Shown: positions 50,364 through 60,719, counted from the stretch's first letter. The stretch is DNA of 64,000 bases from DSYU01 sp964437595 (GCA_964437595.1 CAYTHO010000001.1:1-64000); one strand, 5' to 3'. The notes: generated by a model from the letters alone, not told the origin. Made by a program: numbers and translations.

Positions 50364-51680
50364 ATGAAGATCGGTATTTTCGGACTCGGGTATGTTGGTT
50401 GTGTTACGGCAGCCTGCCTGGCAAGTGACGGGCATGAGGTCATGGGTGTGGATGTCAACCCGTTGAAGGTCCAGATGCTCAATGACGGGCAGTCCCCGAT
50501 TATTGAACCGGGCCTGGATGCACTGATAACAGAAGGCATCAATAACGGAAGATTGAAGGCCAGTAATCACCACACGGATGTGGTGTTGCACAGCGATGTA
50601 AGCCTGATCTGTGTAGGAACGCCCAGCAACGACAACGGCAGCTTGAAGCTTGATTATGTTGAAAAAGTCTGTCGTGAAATTGGCGAAGCGCTGGCGCAAA
50701 AGCAAGAATACCATGTGGTTGTGGTGCGAAGCACCGTGCTGCCGGGTACGGTTGAGGAAAAACTCATTCCCATACTTGAAGAGGTATCGGGTAAGAAGGC
50801 CGGCGTCGATTTTGGTGTATGCATGAACCCCGAATTTTTACGCGAAGGCAGCGCCATCCGCGATTACTACACGCCCGCCCTGATCATGATTGGTGAGATC
50901 GACAGGCGCAGCGGAGACGTGGTGCAGAGTATTTACGAATGCGTGAAAGCGCCTTTAACCCGTTCCACGATCCGTACGGCTGAAATGGTTAAATATACCT
51001 GCAACGCTTTCCATGCGTTAAAAATTGTCTTTGGCAACGAGATCGGCATTCTGGCCAAGGCAAACGGCGTAGATGGTCAGGAGATCATGGATATCATCTG
51101 CCAGGATAAACAGCTCAACATTTCTACCACCTACCTGCGCCCTGGGTTTGCCTTCGGCGGCTCGTGCCTGCCCAAGGATCTGCGCGCGATCATGTACCGC
51201 GCCAAAGAGCTGGATCTGGAATGCCCAACCCTGGGCGCGCTGCTGCCCAGCAACCACAATCACGTGCAGATGAGCATCAAGATGATTGAAAAAACGCGCA
51301 AGCGCAACATCGGCGTTCTGGGCCTATCTTTCAAAGCCGGAACGGACGATACCCGCGAAAGCCCCATTATCGCTTTGATTGAGACCTTGATGGGCCGTGG
51401 ATACCACGTGCGCATTTTTGATGAGAAAATTCAGCTTGCCCGGTTAATTGGGGCGAATAAATCGTATTTGGAAAAAGAGCTGCCGCATATCACTTCTCAA
51501 ATGTGTTCTACAATAGAAGAACTTGTTGATCAGTCAGAGGTATTGGTCATTGCCAATGGCAGCCCGGAATTCAAACGGGTTCCGCAAATCATGCGCGATG
51601 ACCAGGTTCTCATTGATTTAGTTGGTATTGCAAAAGAAGCCGGAGAACTCGACGGCCGCTATCAGGGCATTTGCTGGTAA
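50364..51680 (+). CDS. UDP-glucose/GDP-mannose dehydrogenase family protein, GDP-mannose 6-dehydrogenase-like, 438 aa
   Basis: Makes a sugar nucleotide uronate. GIFGLGYVGCVTAACLA (NAD loop), CVGTPSNDNGSL, NPEFLREGSAIRDYY, and GFAFGGSCLPKDLRA with the catalytic Cys, then GLSFKAGTDDTRESPI. Details such as YLRPGFAFGGSC are nearer AlgD-type (GDP-mannose) than Ugd. Start ATG 50364 with GGAG 6 bases upstream. Confidence 0.85.
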   Translation: MKIGIFGLGYVGCVTAACLASDGHEVMGVDVNPLKVQMLNDGQSPIIEPGLDALITEGINNGRLKASNHHTDVVLHSDVSLICVGTPSNDNGSLKLDYVEKVCREIGEALAQKQEYHVVVVRSTVLPGTVEEKLIPILEEVSGKKAGVDFGVCMNPEFLREGSAIRDYYTPALIMIGEIDRRSGDVVQSIYECVKAPLTRSTIRTAEMVKYTCNAFHALKIVFGNEIGILAKANGVDGQEIMDIICQDKQLNISTTYLRPGFAFGGSCLPKDLRAIMYRAKELDLECPTLGALLPSNHNHVQMSIKMIEKTRKRNIGVLGLSFKAGTDDTRESPIIALIETLMGRGYHVRIFDEKIQLARLIGANKSYLEKELPHITSQMCSTIEELVDQSEVLVIANGSPEFKRVPQIMRDDQVLIDLVGIAKEAGELDGRYQGICW

Positions 51681-51733
51681 CGGACGGGGTAGCTGTACCG
51701 GTTATTGATTATGCGCCTTTCAACAAAACGAAC

Positions 51734-52780
51734 ATGACAAATCCATCAAACGTGCGCTATGTTGTTTTTCGATATGGTCATCACTCGCCCCATTCAGGCT
51801 ATTCACGCACGGCTGAATACGGCAGGCAGCTTTTAGGAGCAGATGTCATTTCTGTATCCAAACCCGTTTCGAAGTTGATCGTGCGTGACCGAATTTACTG
51901 GCAGCTTGCGAAGGGCACGCCGGGCTACACTCGCGAGGCAATCGCGGCGGAACTAAATGTTGCCTGGCGTATGCTGCGCGAGCGGGATAGAATCTATCAC
52001 TTCCTGTACGGTGAAACCACGTATCATTATGCCGGGCTGCTGAACCACCGCCGTGGAAACCACCTGGTGGCAACCTTTCACGGCCCGCCAGTTGGGATTG
52101 CAAAACGGGTCCAGATTGACTGGCATCTGAAAAAGCTCTCCGCGGTGGTGTGCCTGGGTACCAGTCAGATGGAATATATGAGCAAAATCGTTGGGCCGGA
52201 GCGGGTATTTTTGAGCTCTCTCGGCGTGGACATGGAATACTACACCCCACCGGCCAATTTCACGGACCGAGACCCGGACCTGTGCGTGTTTGTCGGTGAC
52301 AATTACCGCGACTTTCCTACCCTGCGTGGGGTGATCGAACTGGTAAGTTACAAACGCCCGCAGACCCGCTTTGTCGTGGTAGCGCCCCCGCGCTGTCATG
52401 AGTTAATTGGCACGCATCCCAACCTGACGCTGTGCACCGGTGTGCCAGAGGCGGATTTGCTGAAACTGTATCGAACGGCTTCTCTGATGGTGATGCCGCT
52501 GCGCGATGCCGTTGCCAATAATGCGGTATTGGAGGCCATGGCCTGCGGCCTGCCGCAGGTCATTACAGACGTGGGATCCACCAATTACTACGTCAGCCCA
52601 GATTGCGCCGCATTTATGCCGCTTTCGGACGCCCGAAAAATGGCCGAGACCACCCTGGAACTTCTACAGGCTCCTGGGGACCTGGAGCGCATGTCGAAAG
52701 CAGCGGTGGTGCAGGCCGGGAAATTCTCCTGGCCAACAGTGATTGAAAAATTAAGCAGCCTGTACGCCTCACTGAATTAG
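51734..52780 (+). CDS. Glycosyltransferase (GT-B), 348 aa
   Basis: Start is uncertain: the frame opens at TTG 51671 inside the dehydrogenase, but MTNPSNVRYVVFRYGHHSPHSG at 51734 looks like the true beginning. The C-terminus has LLKLYRTASLMVMPLRDAVANNAVLEAMACGLPQVITDVG, a family 4-like donor-binding signature. Lacks a clear ribosome site. Confidence 0.78.
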   Translation: MTNPSNVRYVVFRYGHHSPHSGYSRTAEYGRQLLGADVISVSKPVSKLIVRDRIYWQLAKGTPGYTREAIAAELNVAWRMLRERDRIYHFLYGETTYHYAGLLNHRRGNHLVATFHGPPVGIAKRVQIDWHLKKLSAVVCLGTSQMEYMSKIVGPERVFLSSLGVDMEYYTPPANFTDRDPDLCVFVGDNYRDFPTLRGVIELVSYKRPQTRFVVVAPPRCHELIGTHPNLTLCTGVPEADLLKLYRTASLMVMPLRDAVANNAVLEAMACGLPQVITDVGSTNYYVSPDCAAFMPLSDARKMAETTLELLQAPGDLERMSKAAVVQAGKFSWPTVIEKLSSLYASLN

Positions 52781-52787
52781 ACCAATC

Positions 52788-53999
52788 ATGCCAGTGCCCA
52801 AGGTAACCGTTGTTATTCCCACATTCAACCAGGCCCACTTCCTGGAAGACGCGGTGGGTAGTGTTTTCGCCCAAGCCTACCAGGATTATGAAATCGTGTT
52901 GGTGAACGATGGCTCAACGGACCATACCGAAGAGGTGGCGCGGCGCTATCAGGACAAAATCCGGTACGTATACCAGGAGAACCAGGGGCTGGCCAGCGCC
53001 AGGAATACAGGGATACGAGCAGCAGCAGGAGAGTACGTGGCGCTGCTCGACAGCGATGATATCTGGGATCCTGCATTCCTGGCATCCATGATGGCGCTGG
53101 CGCAGCGATCCCCGGAGGCAACTGTTTACTACTGCGGAATCCGCTATATCGATAGGGATAAACAAGACTTGCCGCAGTCCGGAGCCACCCGGGTCATGCC
53201 GTCAGATGCCTTATATAAGACCATACTGCGCTCTAATTTTCTGATTCCCAGCACGATTGTTATGAAGCGCGCTCCGGTGATGGAAGCAAACCTGTTCGAT
53301 GTTTCCTTCAGGCGCCTGCAGGATCGCGAGCTATGGATCCGGCTGCTGCGCAGCGGTCACAAATTCGCGGGATTGAACGAGCAGCTTGTCCGCTACCGGG
53401 TGCATGAGAGCAACCTATCGACTGATCCGGTTGGAGGGCAGAATGCAGCAAGAGCGCTGATCGAGAAGCATTTTGGGGTGGATGATGGCGAGCCAGACCG
53501 CTGGAGCGCGGATAAGCGCCGCGCTTATGGCGGCCTTTACCGCTACTGCCTTCTGACCAATATCCAGCGAAAGGATGATTGGAAATCCGGGGCGGCGCAC
53601 CTGCGACGGGCGTTTCAATGCGACCCCACGCTTGCGGTTGATATGGATATCTTCAATGATCTTGCGCTCGGCAGCCAGCCGACAGGTTATCGCGGGTCCA
53701 ATCAATTCCTTAATTTACAGGAAAATGCTGCGAATATAAAGCAACTGCTTGAGGAAACCTTCCAGGTCCCACTGCCAGCCGATTTGCAGCGGCTGCGCCG
53801 TGAAGCGTACAGCAAAGCCTATCTGGCATTGGGAATGACAGCCTACCGGCTGGATGACCGTCCGGCATGCCGGAAATATCTTAATAAATGCCTCTCTTAT
53901 AATCCCCGCCTATGGCGTGATCCTCGTGTCTTTGGCCACCTGGCCAGGTCGCTGTTCAGCAAGGCTCTGATCAATCGTCTCAAGAATAATCACCGGTGA
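52788..53999 (+). CDS. Family 2 glycosyltransferase with helical tail, 403 aa
   Basis: GT-A: VTVVIPTFNQAHFLEDAVGS, IVLVNDGSTDHTEEV, YVALLDSDDIW (DxD), ELWIRLLRSGHKF. After about residue 245 come helical repeats (HLRRAFQCDPTL, RKYLNKCLSYNPRLWRDPR) that look TPR-like, as in 47888-49276. Confidence 0.87.
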   Translation: MPVPKVTVVIPTFNQAHFLEDAVGSVFAQAYQDYEIVLVNDGSTDHTEEVARRYQDKIRYVYQENQGLASARNTGIRAAAGEYVALLDSDDIWDPAFLASMMALAQRSPEATVYYCGIRYIDRDKQDLPQSGATRVMPSDALYKTILRSNFLIPSTIVMKRAPVMEANLFDVSFRRLQDRELWIRLLRSGHKFAGLNEQLVRYRVHESNLSTDPVGGQNAARALIEKHFGVDDGEPDRWSADKRRAYGGLYRYCLLTNIQRKDDWKSGAAHLRRAFQCDPTLAVDMDIFNDLALGSQPTGYRGSNQFLNLQENAANIKQLLEETFQVPLPADLQRLRREAYSKAYLALGMTAYRLDDRPACRKYLNKCLSYNPRLWRDPRVFGHLARSLFSKALINRLKNNHR

Positions 54000-54009
54000 T
54001 CCAGAACCC

Positions 54010-55437
54010 ATGCGCGTATTATTGATCAGTCACTTTTTTCCACCGAATCGCACCGCAGGAGCGGAAAAACGCGCTTTGGGTTACGCGCTGGAGCTGCAAA
54101 AGTTGGGCCACAGCGTGCAGGTGGTCTGTGCTGGTGATTGGGATGCTGGGAAACAGCATTGGAACGGCTTTACAGATGAGGTGTATCAGGGCATCCCTGT
54201 GCGGCGGGTAAACTTCAACTGGGCCCAGGCGAGCGATCCAAACCGCTCGCTGTACGATAATCCGCTGGTTGAGGCGCAGCTTGACCGGTGGCTGGAGGAG
54301 TGGCAGCCGGATGTTGTACACATTATTTCACTGGTCACGCTGGCTGCCGGAGCAGTGCGCGCGGTAAAGAAGCACGGACTGCCGGTTGTATTTACCCTGA
54401 CCGATTTCTGGATGATCTGCCCCAAGATCAGCCTGGTGCGCGGTGACGGGACCTTGTGCAGTGGGCAGACAACTAGCTGGGATTGTCTAAAATGTTTATT
54501 ATGGAAGACCAGGGCGTACCAGGGATTGAACCGCGTGCTGGGGGAATCGAAAACGCGGGCGGTCTTGGAGCGGGCCAGCCGGATACCGAAAATCAATCGG
54601 ATGCGTGGGCTGCGGGGGATGGCGCTTGATATGGATGACCGCAGGCGTGTAATGGCCGAGATTGCGCCTATGTTTGACTGTATAACCGCGCCTTCCACCT
54701 TTTTAGGAAGCGTGATGGATAAAAGCGGCCTCTTTGGACGCCAGGTACGGATTATCCACAGCGGGCATGACCTTGCCTGGCTGAATGATATGCCTGAAAA
54801 GCGCCCTTTAAAGCTTGTACGGCTGGGCTATATCGGGCAGCTTATACCGGTCAAAGGGGTAGACTTATTAATACGGGCGTTTCAGGCAGCGGACGTAGAG
54901 GGGAAAGCGGAACTGCTTATTTATGGCGATGCTGCAAGCCACCCTAAATTTGCGGCTTCGCTCGAAGCGATAGCCCGGGATTCAGAAAGCATCCGGTTTA
55001 TGGGTTCTTTTCCACACAGTAGGCTGGGGCAGGTGCTCGCTGGTATGGATGTGCTGGTAGTGCCTTCACAGTGGCATGAAAATAATCCGCGCGTTATCCA
55101 GGAGGCTTTTGCCGGAAAGACCCCCGTGATTGCATCCAACGTTGGTGGAATTGCGGAATTTATCCAGCATGGGGTGAATGGCCTGCTGTTCCAATATGAT
55201 CAGGAAGATCAACTGTGCGACCAGATCCGCAGGGTGGTCAATGAACCGGCGCTGGTCGGCGAGCTGCAGCGCGGGATTGGAAAAATTCGGACGATCACTG
55301 AGGAAGTGGAAGAGCTTGTTGAAATTTATGAGCGTTTAAGAAGTCAGTTCCTGCATCCACTAGTGTTGAGTGATCTTGAACATGATAAGAATGCTCAACC
55401 CATTCCGCTGGATGAGGGTTCCCCTCGTCCTGAGTAA
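54010..55437 (+). CDS. Family 4 glycosyltransferase, 475 aa
   Basis: GT-B: VLLISHFFPPNRTAGAEKRA at the start, LGYIGQLIPVKGVDLLIRAF and ENNPRVIQEAFAGKTPVIASNVGG, with a middle WDCLKCLL Cys segment typical for some family 4 members. Ten bases after the previous gene. Confidence 0.88.
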   Translation: MRVLLISHFFPPNRTAGAEKRALGYALELQKLGHSVQVVCAGDWDAGKQHWNGFTDEVYQGIPVRRVNFNWAQASDPNRSLYDNPLVEAQLDRWLEEWQPDVVHIISLVTLAAGAVRAVKKHGLPVVFTLTDFWMICPKISLVRGDGTLCSGQTTSWDCLKCLLWKTRAYQGLNRVLGESKTRAVLERASRIPKINRMRGLRGMALDMDDRRRVMAEIAPMFDCITAPSTFLGSVMDKSGLFGRQVRIIHSGHDLAWLNDMPEKRPLKLVRLGYIGQLIPVKGVDLLIRAFQAADVEGKAELLIYGDAASHPKFAASLEAIARDSESIRFMGSFPHSRLGQVLAGMDVLVVPSQWHENNPRVIQEAFAGKTPVIASNVGGIAEFIQHGVNGLLFQYDQEDQLCDQIRRVVNEPALVGELQRGIGKIRTITEEVEELVEIYERLRSQFLHPLVLSDLEHDKNAQPIPLDEGSPRPE

Positions 55438-55439
55438 AT

Positions 55440-56345
55440 ATGACGGAACCCTACGTTATCTCCATCATCCTGAACAACAACCGGTGCAAAGACACGCTGG
55501 AATGTCTTGAGTCGCTGGCGCGGGGAACCTATTCAAACCACAGCATGATCGTGCTGGATAACCAGACGACGGATGGCTCGATAGACGCTATTCACGAGAG
55601 ATTCCCCAACGTGCAAATTGTGCCGCTTGGAGAAAATCTTGGTTATGCCGGTAACAATAACGTTGGGATTAAAATCGCCCTCGAAAAAGGCGCGGATTGG
55701 GTGTTTGTGCTTAATGAGGATACAGCGCTGGATACTGCGTGCCTGGCTCGCCTGGTATCAGTAGGGGAGAGCGACAGGCAAATCGGCATGGTTGGCCCGA
55801 TGGTCTATCACTACGATGAACCCCAGTATATCCAGTCGGGTGGTGGCATGTTAGGCCCTTACTGGCAAAGTATTCATCTGGCGAAAGACGAGCTGGATCG
55901 CGGTCAGCTCAATGAGCCCCATACCGTCGAATGGATCTCCGGTTGTGCTATCCTGGTGCGCAGGGGGGTAATCGAACAGGCTGGAATGCTGGATGAACGG
56001 TTTTTCCTTTATTGGGAAGAAACCGAGTGGTGTTTACGCGCCCGGCGGGCAGGCTGGCGGATTGTTCATGTGCCTGCCGCAAAATTATGGCATAAAGGCG
56101 TTCAGCGCAATTACGAGCCCAAGCCATTTGTCATGTATTATGGAACACGTAACCGTTTACTGATGCTGTCCAAACACCGTGCTCCTTTGAAAGTCTGGAT
56201 TTTTGCATTCACAGAGATCATCCGCACCCTGGTCAGTTGGACCGTGCGCCCGAAATGGCGCAGAAAAAGGTCTTACCGGAATGCCATGTGGCGCGGGCTG
56301 GTTGACTTTTTTCGCCATCGCTGGGGGCGGCAGGAAGCTGTGTAG
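55440..56345 (+). CDS. Family 2 glycosyltransferase (rhamnosyltransferase-like), 301 aa
   Basis: GT-A: ISIILNNNRCKDTLECLESL, IVLDNQTTDGS, WVFVLNEDTALD, then SGCAILVRRGVIEQAGMLDERFFLYWEETEWCLRA (WbbL-type pattern). Start 2 bases past the previous stop. Acceptor unknown. Confidence 0.87.
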   Translation: MTEPYVISIILNNNRCKDTLECLESLARGTYSNHSMIVLDNQTTDGSIDAIHERFPNVQIVPLGENLGYAGNNNVGIKIALEKGADWVFVLNEDTALDTACLARLVSVGESDRQIGMVGPMVYHYDEPQYIQSGGGMLGPYWQSIHLAKDELDRGQLNEPHTVEWISGCAILVRRGVIEQAGMLDERFFLYWEETEWCLRARRAGWRIVHVPAAKLWHKGVQRNYEPKPFVMYYGTRNRLLMLSKHRAPLKVWIFAFTEIIRTLVSWTVRPKWRRKRSYRNAMWRGLVDFFRHRWGRQEAV

Positions 56346-56351
56346 CGCTGT

Positions 56352-57524
56352 ATGAAAATTTTGTTTCTATCTCGCTGGTTCCCTTACCCGACCAATAACG
56401 GGGCCAAACTGCGTATTTACAACCTTTTGCGCGGCCTGGCCCAGGTTCACGAGGTGTATCTGATCAGCTTCTCAGACGATCCGCAAAATGCCGAGGTTGA
56501 GCCGTTAAAAGCCTTCTGCCGGGAGGTGCACGTTGCACCGTGGAGAGAGTTTCAACCCGGCAGCATGCGGGCTTTCATGGGTCTGTTTGGCCAAAAGCCT
56601 CGCGTACTGGCCGACACCTATTCCATGCAAATGGAACAGGAAATTCGCCAGATGACAGGTATGATAAAATTTGACTTGGTCATCTTTTCCCAATGGCTGA
56701 TGACCTCTTACCGGCATCTGATTCAGGGCATACCGGTTCTGTACGAAGAGGTGGAAATAGGCGTACCGTACGAAGCTTATGTGAATGCCGCCAACCCACT
56801 TGCGAAGCTGCGGAATGGGCTGACCTGGATGAAACAGCGCGAGTACCTGGCACAGTTAATTGGCAGGCAGGGGGTTTGCACGGTTGTTTCGGAGCAAGAA
56901 AAGCGCCTGCTTGCCAATTCCATTCCAGGCAACCGCTCCATCCACGTTATACCGAACGGGGTTCACCTGGCGGATTATACAGGCATACAGGAGGACCGGG
57001 AACCAGGCAGCATTATCTTCACGGGTTCTTTCAAGTATTTACCCAATTACCAGGCTGTGCTCTGGTTTCTGAAAAATGTTTTGCCGCGTGTTCAGGAACA
57101 GGCGCCAGGAGCAACTCTGACGATCACCGGCGATCCAAATGGTTTATCTCTACCCAATTGTGAAGACGTAAGGCAAACCGGTTATGTGGATGATGTGCGC
57201 CCTTATATCGCGCGCTCCTGCGTCAGCGTGGTTCCTTTACAAACCGGTGGGGGAACACGGCTTAAAATATTAGAAGCCATGGCGTTAAAGACAGCCGTGG
57301 TGTCAACCAGCAAAGGCGCGGAAGGTCTTGAGGCGAGGGCAGGGGAACATCTGTTCATCGCGGATGATGCGGAAGACTTTGCCGGGCACATCGTTGAACT
57401 ATTGAGGTCTCCGCAGCTCAGTGAAAAAATCGCCACCAATGCCTGGCGCTTTGTCCGCGAGCAGTATGATTGGCAAATCGTTCTTCCTAAGTTATTAAGC
57501 GTGGTTCAGCAGGCTGCTGGATAG
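56352..57524 (+). CDS. Family 4 glycosyltransferase, 390 aa
   Basis: GT-B: ILFLSRWFPYPTNNGAKLRI, IHVIPNGVHLADY, IIFTGSFKYLPNYQAVLWFL, VVPLQTGGGTRLKILEAMALKTAVVSTSKGAEGL. Closely resembles the plan of 62565-63794. Confidence 0.88.
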   Translation: MKILFLSRWFPYPTNNGAKLRIYNLLRGLAQVHEVYLISFSDDPQNAEVEPLKAFCREVHVAPWREFQPGSMRAFMGLFGQKPRVLADTYSMQMEQEIRQMTGMIKFDLVIFSQWLMTSYRHLIQGIPVLYEEVEIGVPYEAYVNAANPLAKLRNGLTWMKQREYLAQLIGRQGVCTVVSEQEKRLLANSIPGNRSIHVIPNGVHLADYTGIQEDREPGSIIFTGSFKYLPNYQAVLWFLKNVLPRVQEQAPGATLTITGDPNGLSLPNCEDVRQTGYVDDVRPYIARSCVSVVPLQTGGGTRLKILEAMALKTAVVSTSKGAEGLEARAGEHLFIADDAEDFAGHIVELLRSPQLSEKIATNAWRFVREQYDWQIVLPKLLSVVQQAAG

Positions 57525-57578
57525 CCATTACCAGCAGCGAGAAACATCTAGCAGCGGTTATTTCTCAAAGGATCAAGC

Positions 57579-58979
57579 GTGAGTTTCTCTTCTCTTTCTC
57601 AAAAATGGAATGCAATATGGCAGGGCCAGCTCGGAATGCTCTTCATGCGTTGGGCTATTATTCTGGGCGTGCTGGGCTTGAGTGTTCTGCTGGCGCTGGT
57701 TGGAGAACGGGAGACTTTGATCACGCTGCTTGTCCTGCTTGTTTTGCTGGCGGGTATGTTAATACTGCTTTGGAAACCAGACCTCGGGATCTTTGCCATT
57801 CTCTTTGGGGGTTTCTTTGTACCTTTTTCTGGTCCGGGCGGGGTCAATCTGGCTGTGCTGGCTACGGCGTTATTCATTGGCCTATGGGTGCTGGATATGA
57901 TCATCCGGCAGCGCAACATTTATGTCAATGACCCTGCGACCGCTCTGCCTATCCTTGTTTTTATCATTGGATGCATCATCTCTTTCGGTATTGGCCAGCT
58001 AACGTGGTATCCACTGGCCCGGCACGCGCCGCTGGATACCCAATTGGGCGGCATGGCAATCTACATCCTGTCACCGCTGGTTTTATTGGCCTTCGGCAAC
58101 CTGATCCGCGATGTACGCTGGCTGAAAGCCTTCACCTGGACATTTCTTGTCATCGGCGCTGTGTATATCCTGGCCCGTCTTGTACCCATGGTTGCATCGT
58201 ACGGGCGGCTTATCTATCAAAACGGTGCCACGGTTTCTAGTGTTTTTTGGATATGGCTGCTGATGATTCCCTTAAGCCAGGTGATGTACAACAACAAGCT
58301 CATCAAGGCGCACCGGCTTGCTCTTATTGTTATGGTAATCGCAGTGGTCTTCGTTGCGGTTGTGATGTCATTCGATTGGAAATCGGGTTTTATCCCCCCC
58401 TTGGCTGGGGCAGCTTGCCTTTTTGCGATTCGATACCGGCGGCGTATTCTTTGGTTTCTTCCTTTGTTGATCATTGGGGCGATATTTGTTGTCTACCAGG
58501 CGATTACTACAGAGGAATACAGCTGGTTCTCACGCCTGGATGCCTGGCTCATCGTCATCAACCTTTCCATGGTCAGCCCGATTTTTGGGATTGGATTTGC
58601 CAATTATTACTGGTACACGCCATTATTCTCGATTATGGGTTGGCGGGTGAGTTTTAACTCGCACAGCCAGTATGTGGATATTTTCTCTCAGACAGGTTTT
58701 TGGGGCCTGGTTTGTTTTATGTGGATATTTTGGACATTGGGCAAACTGGCCTGGCGGCTGAAGGACAGCGCTCCTGAAGGGTTTGAGCGAGCATTTGTGT
58801 ATGGCGCCCTGGGCAGTATGGCAGGGATGATTGTTGCAGGTGGGCTTGTTGATTGGGTTTTGCCTTTTACCTACAATATTGGAATGTATGGCTTTCGCGG
58901 TAGTATTGTGGGCTGGCTGTTCCTGGGAGGCCTCTTGACAATCAATCAAGTGGTAAAAGAAAAAACGGCGACTGAATAG
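57579..58979 (+). CDS. O-antigen ligase / Wzy polymerase-like membrane protein, 466 aa
   Basis: About eleven hydrophobic helices and one large periplasmic-type loop (ITTEEYSWFSRLDAWLIVINLSMVSPIFGIGFANYYWY, FNSHSQYVDIFSQTGFWG), the WzyC/WaaL-type signature region. Start GTG 57579 with GGAT upstream. It could polymerise repeat units or ligate glycan; the two cannot be separated by sequence. Confidence 0.78.
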   Translation: MSFSSLSQKWNAIWQGQLGMLFMRWAIILGVLGLSVLLALVGERETLITLLVLLVLLAGMLILLWKPDLGIFAILFGGFFVPFSGPGGVNLAVLATALFIGLWVLDMIIRQRNIYVNDPATALPILVFIIGCIISFGIGQLTWYPLARHAPLDTQLGGMAIYILSPLVLLAFGNLIRDVRWLKAFTWTFLVIGAVYILARLVPMVASYGRLIYQNGATVSSVFWIWLLMIPLSQVMYNNKLIKAHRLALIVMVIAVVFVAVVMSFDWKSGFIPPLAGAACLFAIRYRRRILWFLPLLIIGAIFVVYQAITTEEYSWFSRLDAWLIVINLSMVSPIFGIGFANYYWYTPLFSIMGWRVSFNSHSQYVDIFSQTGFWGLVCFMWIFWTLGKLAWRLKDSAPEGFERAFVYGALGSMAGMIVAGGLVDWVLPFTYNIGMYGFRGSIVGWLFLGGLLTINQVVKEKTATE

Positions 58980-59004
58980 AAACATTTAAGCAGGAGGGGA
59001 ACGT

Positions 59005-59757
59005 ATGAACGAAAAATTAATTGGTCTGGTTCCGGCAGCCGGAAAAGGGGTCCGCCTGGGACTTCCGTATCCAAAAGAACTTTATCCCGTAATTCAGGAT
59101 AATCGTTACAAGCCGATTTCACAGTTCGTACTGGATAACCTGACGGATGCCGGTTTAAAACACCTCGTATTCGTTATCAACGAAACCAAACATCAGCTCA
59201 TTGGGTATTTTGGAAGCGGGCATCGTTTTGGCTGTTCAATTAGTTATGTGGTGCAAGAACAGGCTACGCATGAGGGCAAGTCCACCTCGCCTGGCCTGGC
59301 CCACGCGCTGGATTCGGCGTATCACCTGACTGCTGGAAATGTGGTTTTCTTTGGAATGGCCGATACGATTATGCGTCCTGGAAATGTGTTTCAGTTCGCT
59401 TACCAGAATATGCTGCCCGATGATGATGTGGCATTGGTGCTGTTTCCAACCACGCGGCCCGAAAAATTTGGCATGGTGCGGTGTGATGCAAGCGGGAAAG
59501 TAATCGAGATTGTAGATAAGCCGAAACAAACCGACCTGGATAAGATGTGGGGCTGCATTATCTGGCGACCGCGCTTCACGGAATATCTTCATGAGTGCGT
59601 TAACGTGAAAGAAATATCTGATTTTGCACAAATAATGAACGGTGCCATTCGAGATGGTATGCGGTTCCGCGGTGTAACGATTGAGAACGGGGTGTATATT
59701 GACCTGGGCACGTACGATGAAATTATGGAAATGGACCGGCGTTTTCGGGAGGAATAG
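59005..59757 (+). CDS. Sugar nucleotidyltransferase, 250 aa
   Basis: NTP-transferase fold: GLVPAAGKGVRLGLPYPKELYPV, FFGMADTIMRP, GMVRCDASGKVIEIVDKP, IENGVYIDLGTYDEIMEMD. AGGAGGGG upstream. RmlA-like but substrate unclear; with hddA, gmhA and gmhB in the window it could be the missing heptose-1-phosphate nucleotidyltransferase. This is inference. Confidence 0.8.
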   Translation: MNEKLIGLVPAAGKGVRLGLPYPKELYPVIQDNRYKPISQFVLDNLTDAGLKHLVFVINETKHQLIGYFGSGHRFGCSISYVVQEQATHEGKSTSPGLAHALDSAYHLTAGNVVFFGMADTIMRPGNVFQFAYQNMLPDDDVALVLFPTTRPEKFGMVRCDASGKVIEIVDKPKQTDLDKMWGCIIWRPRFTEYLHECVNVKEISDFAQIMNGAIRDGMRFRGVTIENGVYIDLGTYDEIMEMDRRFREE

Positions 59758-59759
59758 TG

Positions 59760-60719
59760 ATGGCAACGCAAATAAATCAGAATAACCCGCAGCAGACTGC
59801 CGATAAATCCAAAATTGTGGATATGTCAGTGGTATTAGTATGTTGGAACAACAAAAATTACCTGGGGCCCTGTTTGGAATCGCTCTATAACGCCGGGCTT
59901 AACTATACGTTTGATGTGATCGTTGTCGACAATGGTTCCACGGATGGAAGCCAGGAGATGCTGCACGAAAAATTCCCAGAGGTAAAACTCATCGAGAACG
60001 GGCGAAATGTTGGGTTAAGTAAAGCCAGCAACCAGGGCATCGAGGGCACCGACGGGAAATATGTTCTGCTGCTGAACAACGATACCATTGTTAATGGCAA
60101 AGCGCTAAATGCTTTTGTGGATTTTCTGGATACCCATCCTGAGGCTGGTGGGGTGGGCGGAAAGCTTTTATATGAAGATGGTTCCTTCCAGGCAGGTTAC
60201 GCGAAATTTTCTGATTTGAAAGAAGAATTTCTCCTGGTGATGGGGCTGGGATATCCTTTGTGGAAAGGCTATCCCTCACATTACGATTCCGACCATCCCG
60301 TTCAGGCGGGTTGGTTAAGCTCCGCCTGCTTATTGTTGAGGCGCTCCGCTCTTGACCAGGTGGGTCTGCTGGATGAAGAGTATTTTATTTATGGCGATGA
60401 GACGGATTTGCAGTACCGGCTGTATCGGGCTGGCTGGAAAGTCTATTATCTCCCCGATGCAACCACGCTGCATTACGGTGGTCGGAGCATGAACCGTTGG
60501 AACCGCCGCAAGAGGATTTATCGGGGCAAGCTGTTGTTCTATAAAAAGAATTATGGCTGGTTCCTAACTACAATCCTGCGTTTGATGGTTGGTGTGATTA
60601 GCTTTGTGAAGGTTTTGATCTGCCTGGTGTTACTGCTGGTGCCAAAGATGCGTGAAACTGCAAAACTGGCCCTTCGGTCGAACTGGGATATTATCAAGCT
60701 TTGCTGGAAGATTGCATAA
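59760..60719 (+). CDS. Family 2 glycosyltransferase, 319 aa
   Basis: GT-A: MSVVLVCWNNKNYLGPCLESL, VIVVDNGSTDGSQEM, YVLLLNNDTIV, SACLLLRRSALDQVGLLDEEYFIYGDETDLQYRLY. C-terminal helix (LMVGVISFVKVLICLVLLLV) anchors it. GGAGG upstream; start overlaps the previous gene's stop region. Confidence 0.88.
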   Translation: MATQINQNNPQQTADKSKIVDMSVVLVCWNNKNYLGPCLESLYNAGLNYTFDVIVVDNGSTDGSQEMLHEKFPEVKLIENGRNVGLSKASNQGIEGTDGKYVLLLNNDTIVNGKALNAFVDFLDTHPEAGGVGGKLLYEDGSFQAGYAKFSDLKEEFLLVMGLGYPLWKGYPSHYDSDHPVQAGWLSSACLLLRRSALDQVGLLDEEYFIYGDETDLQYRLYRAGWKVYYLPDATTLHYGGRSMNRWNRRKRIYRGKLLFYKKNYGWFLTTILRLMVGVISFVKVLICLVLLLVPKMRETAKLALRSNWDIIKLCWKIA

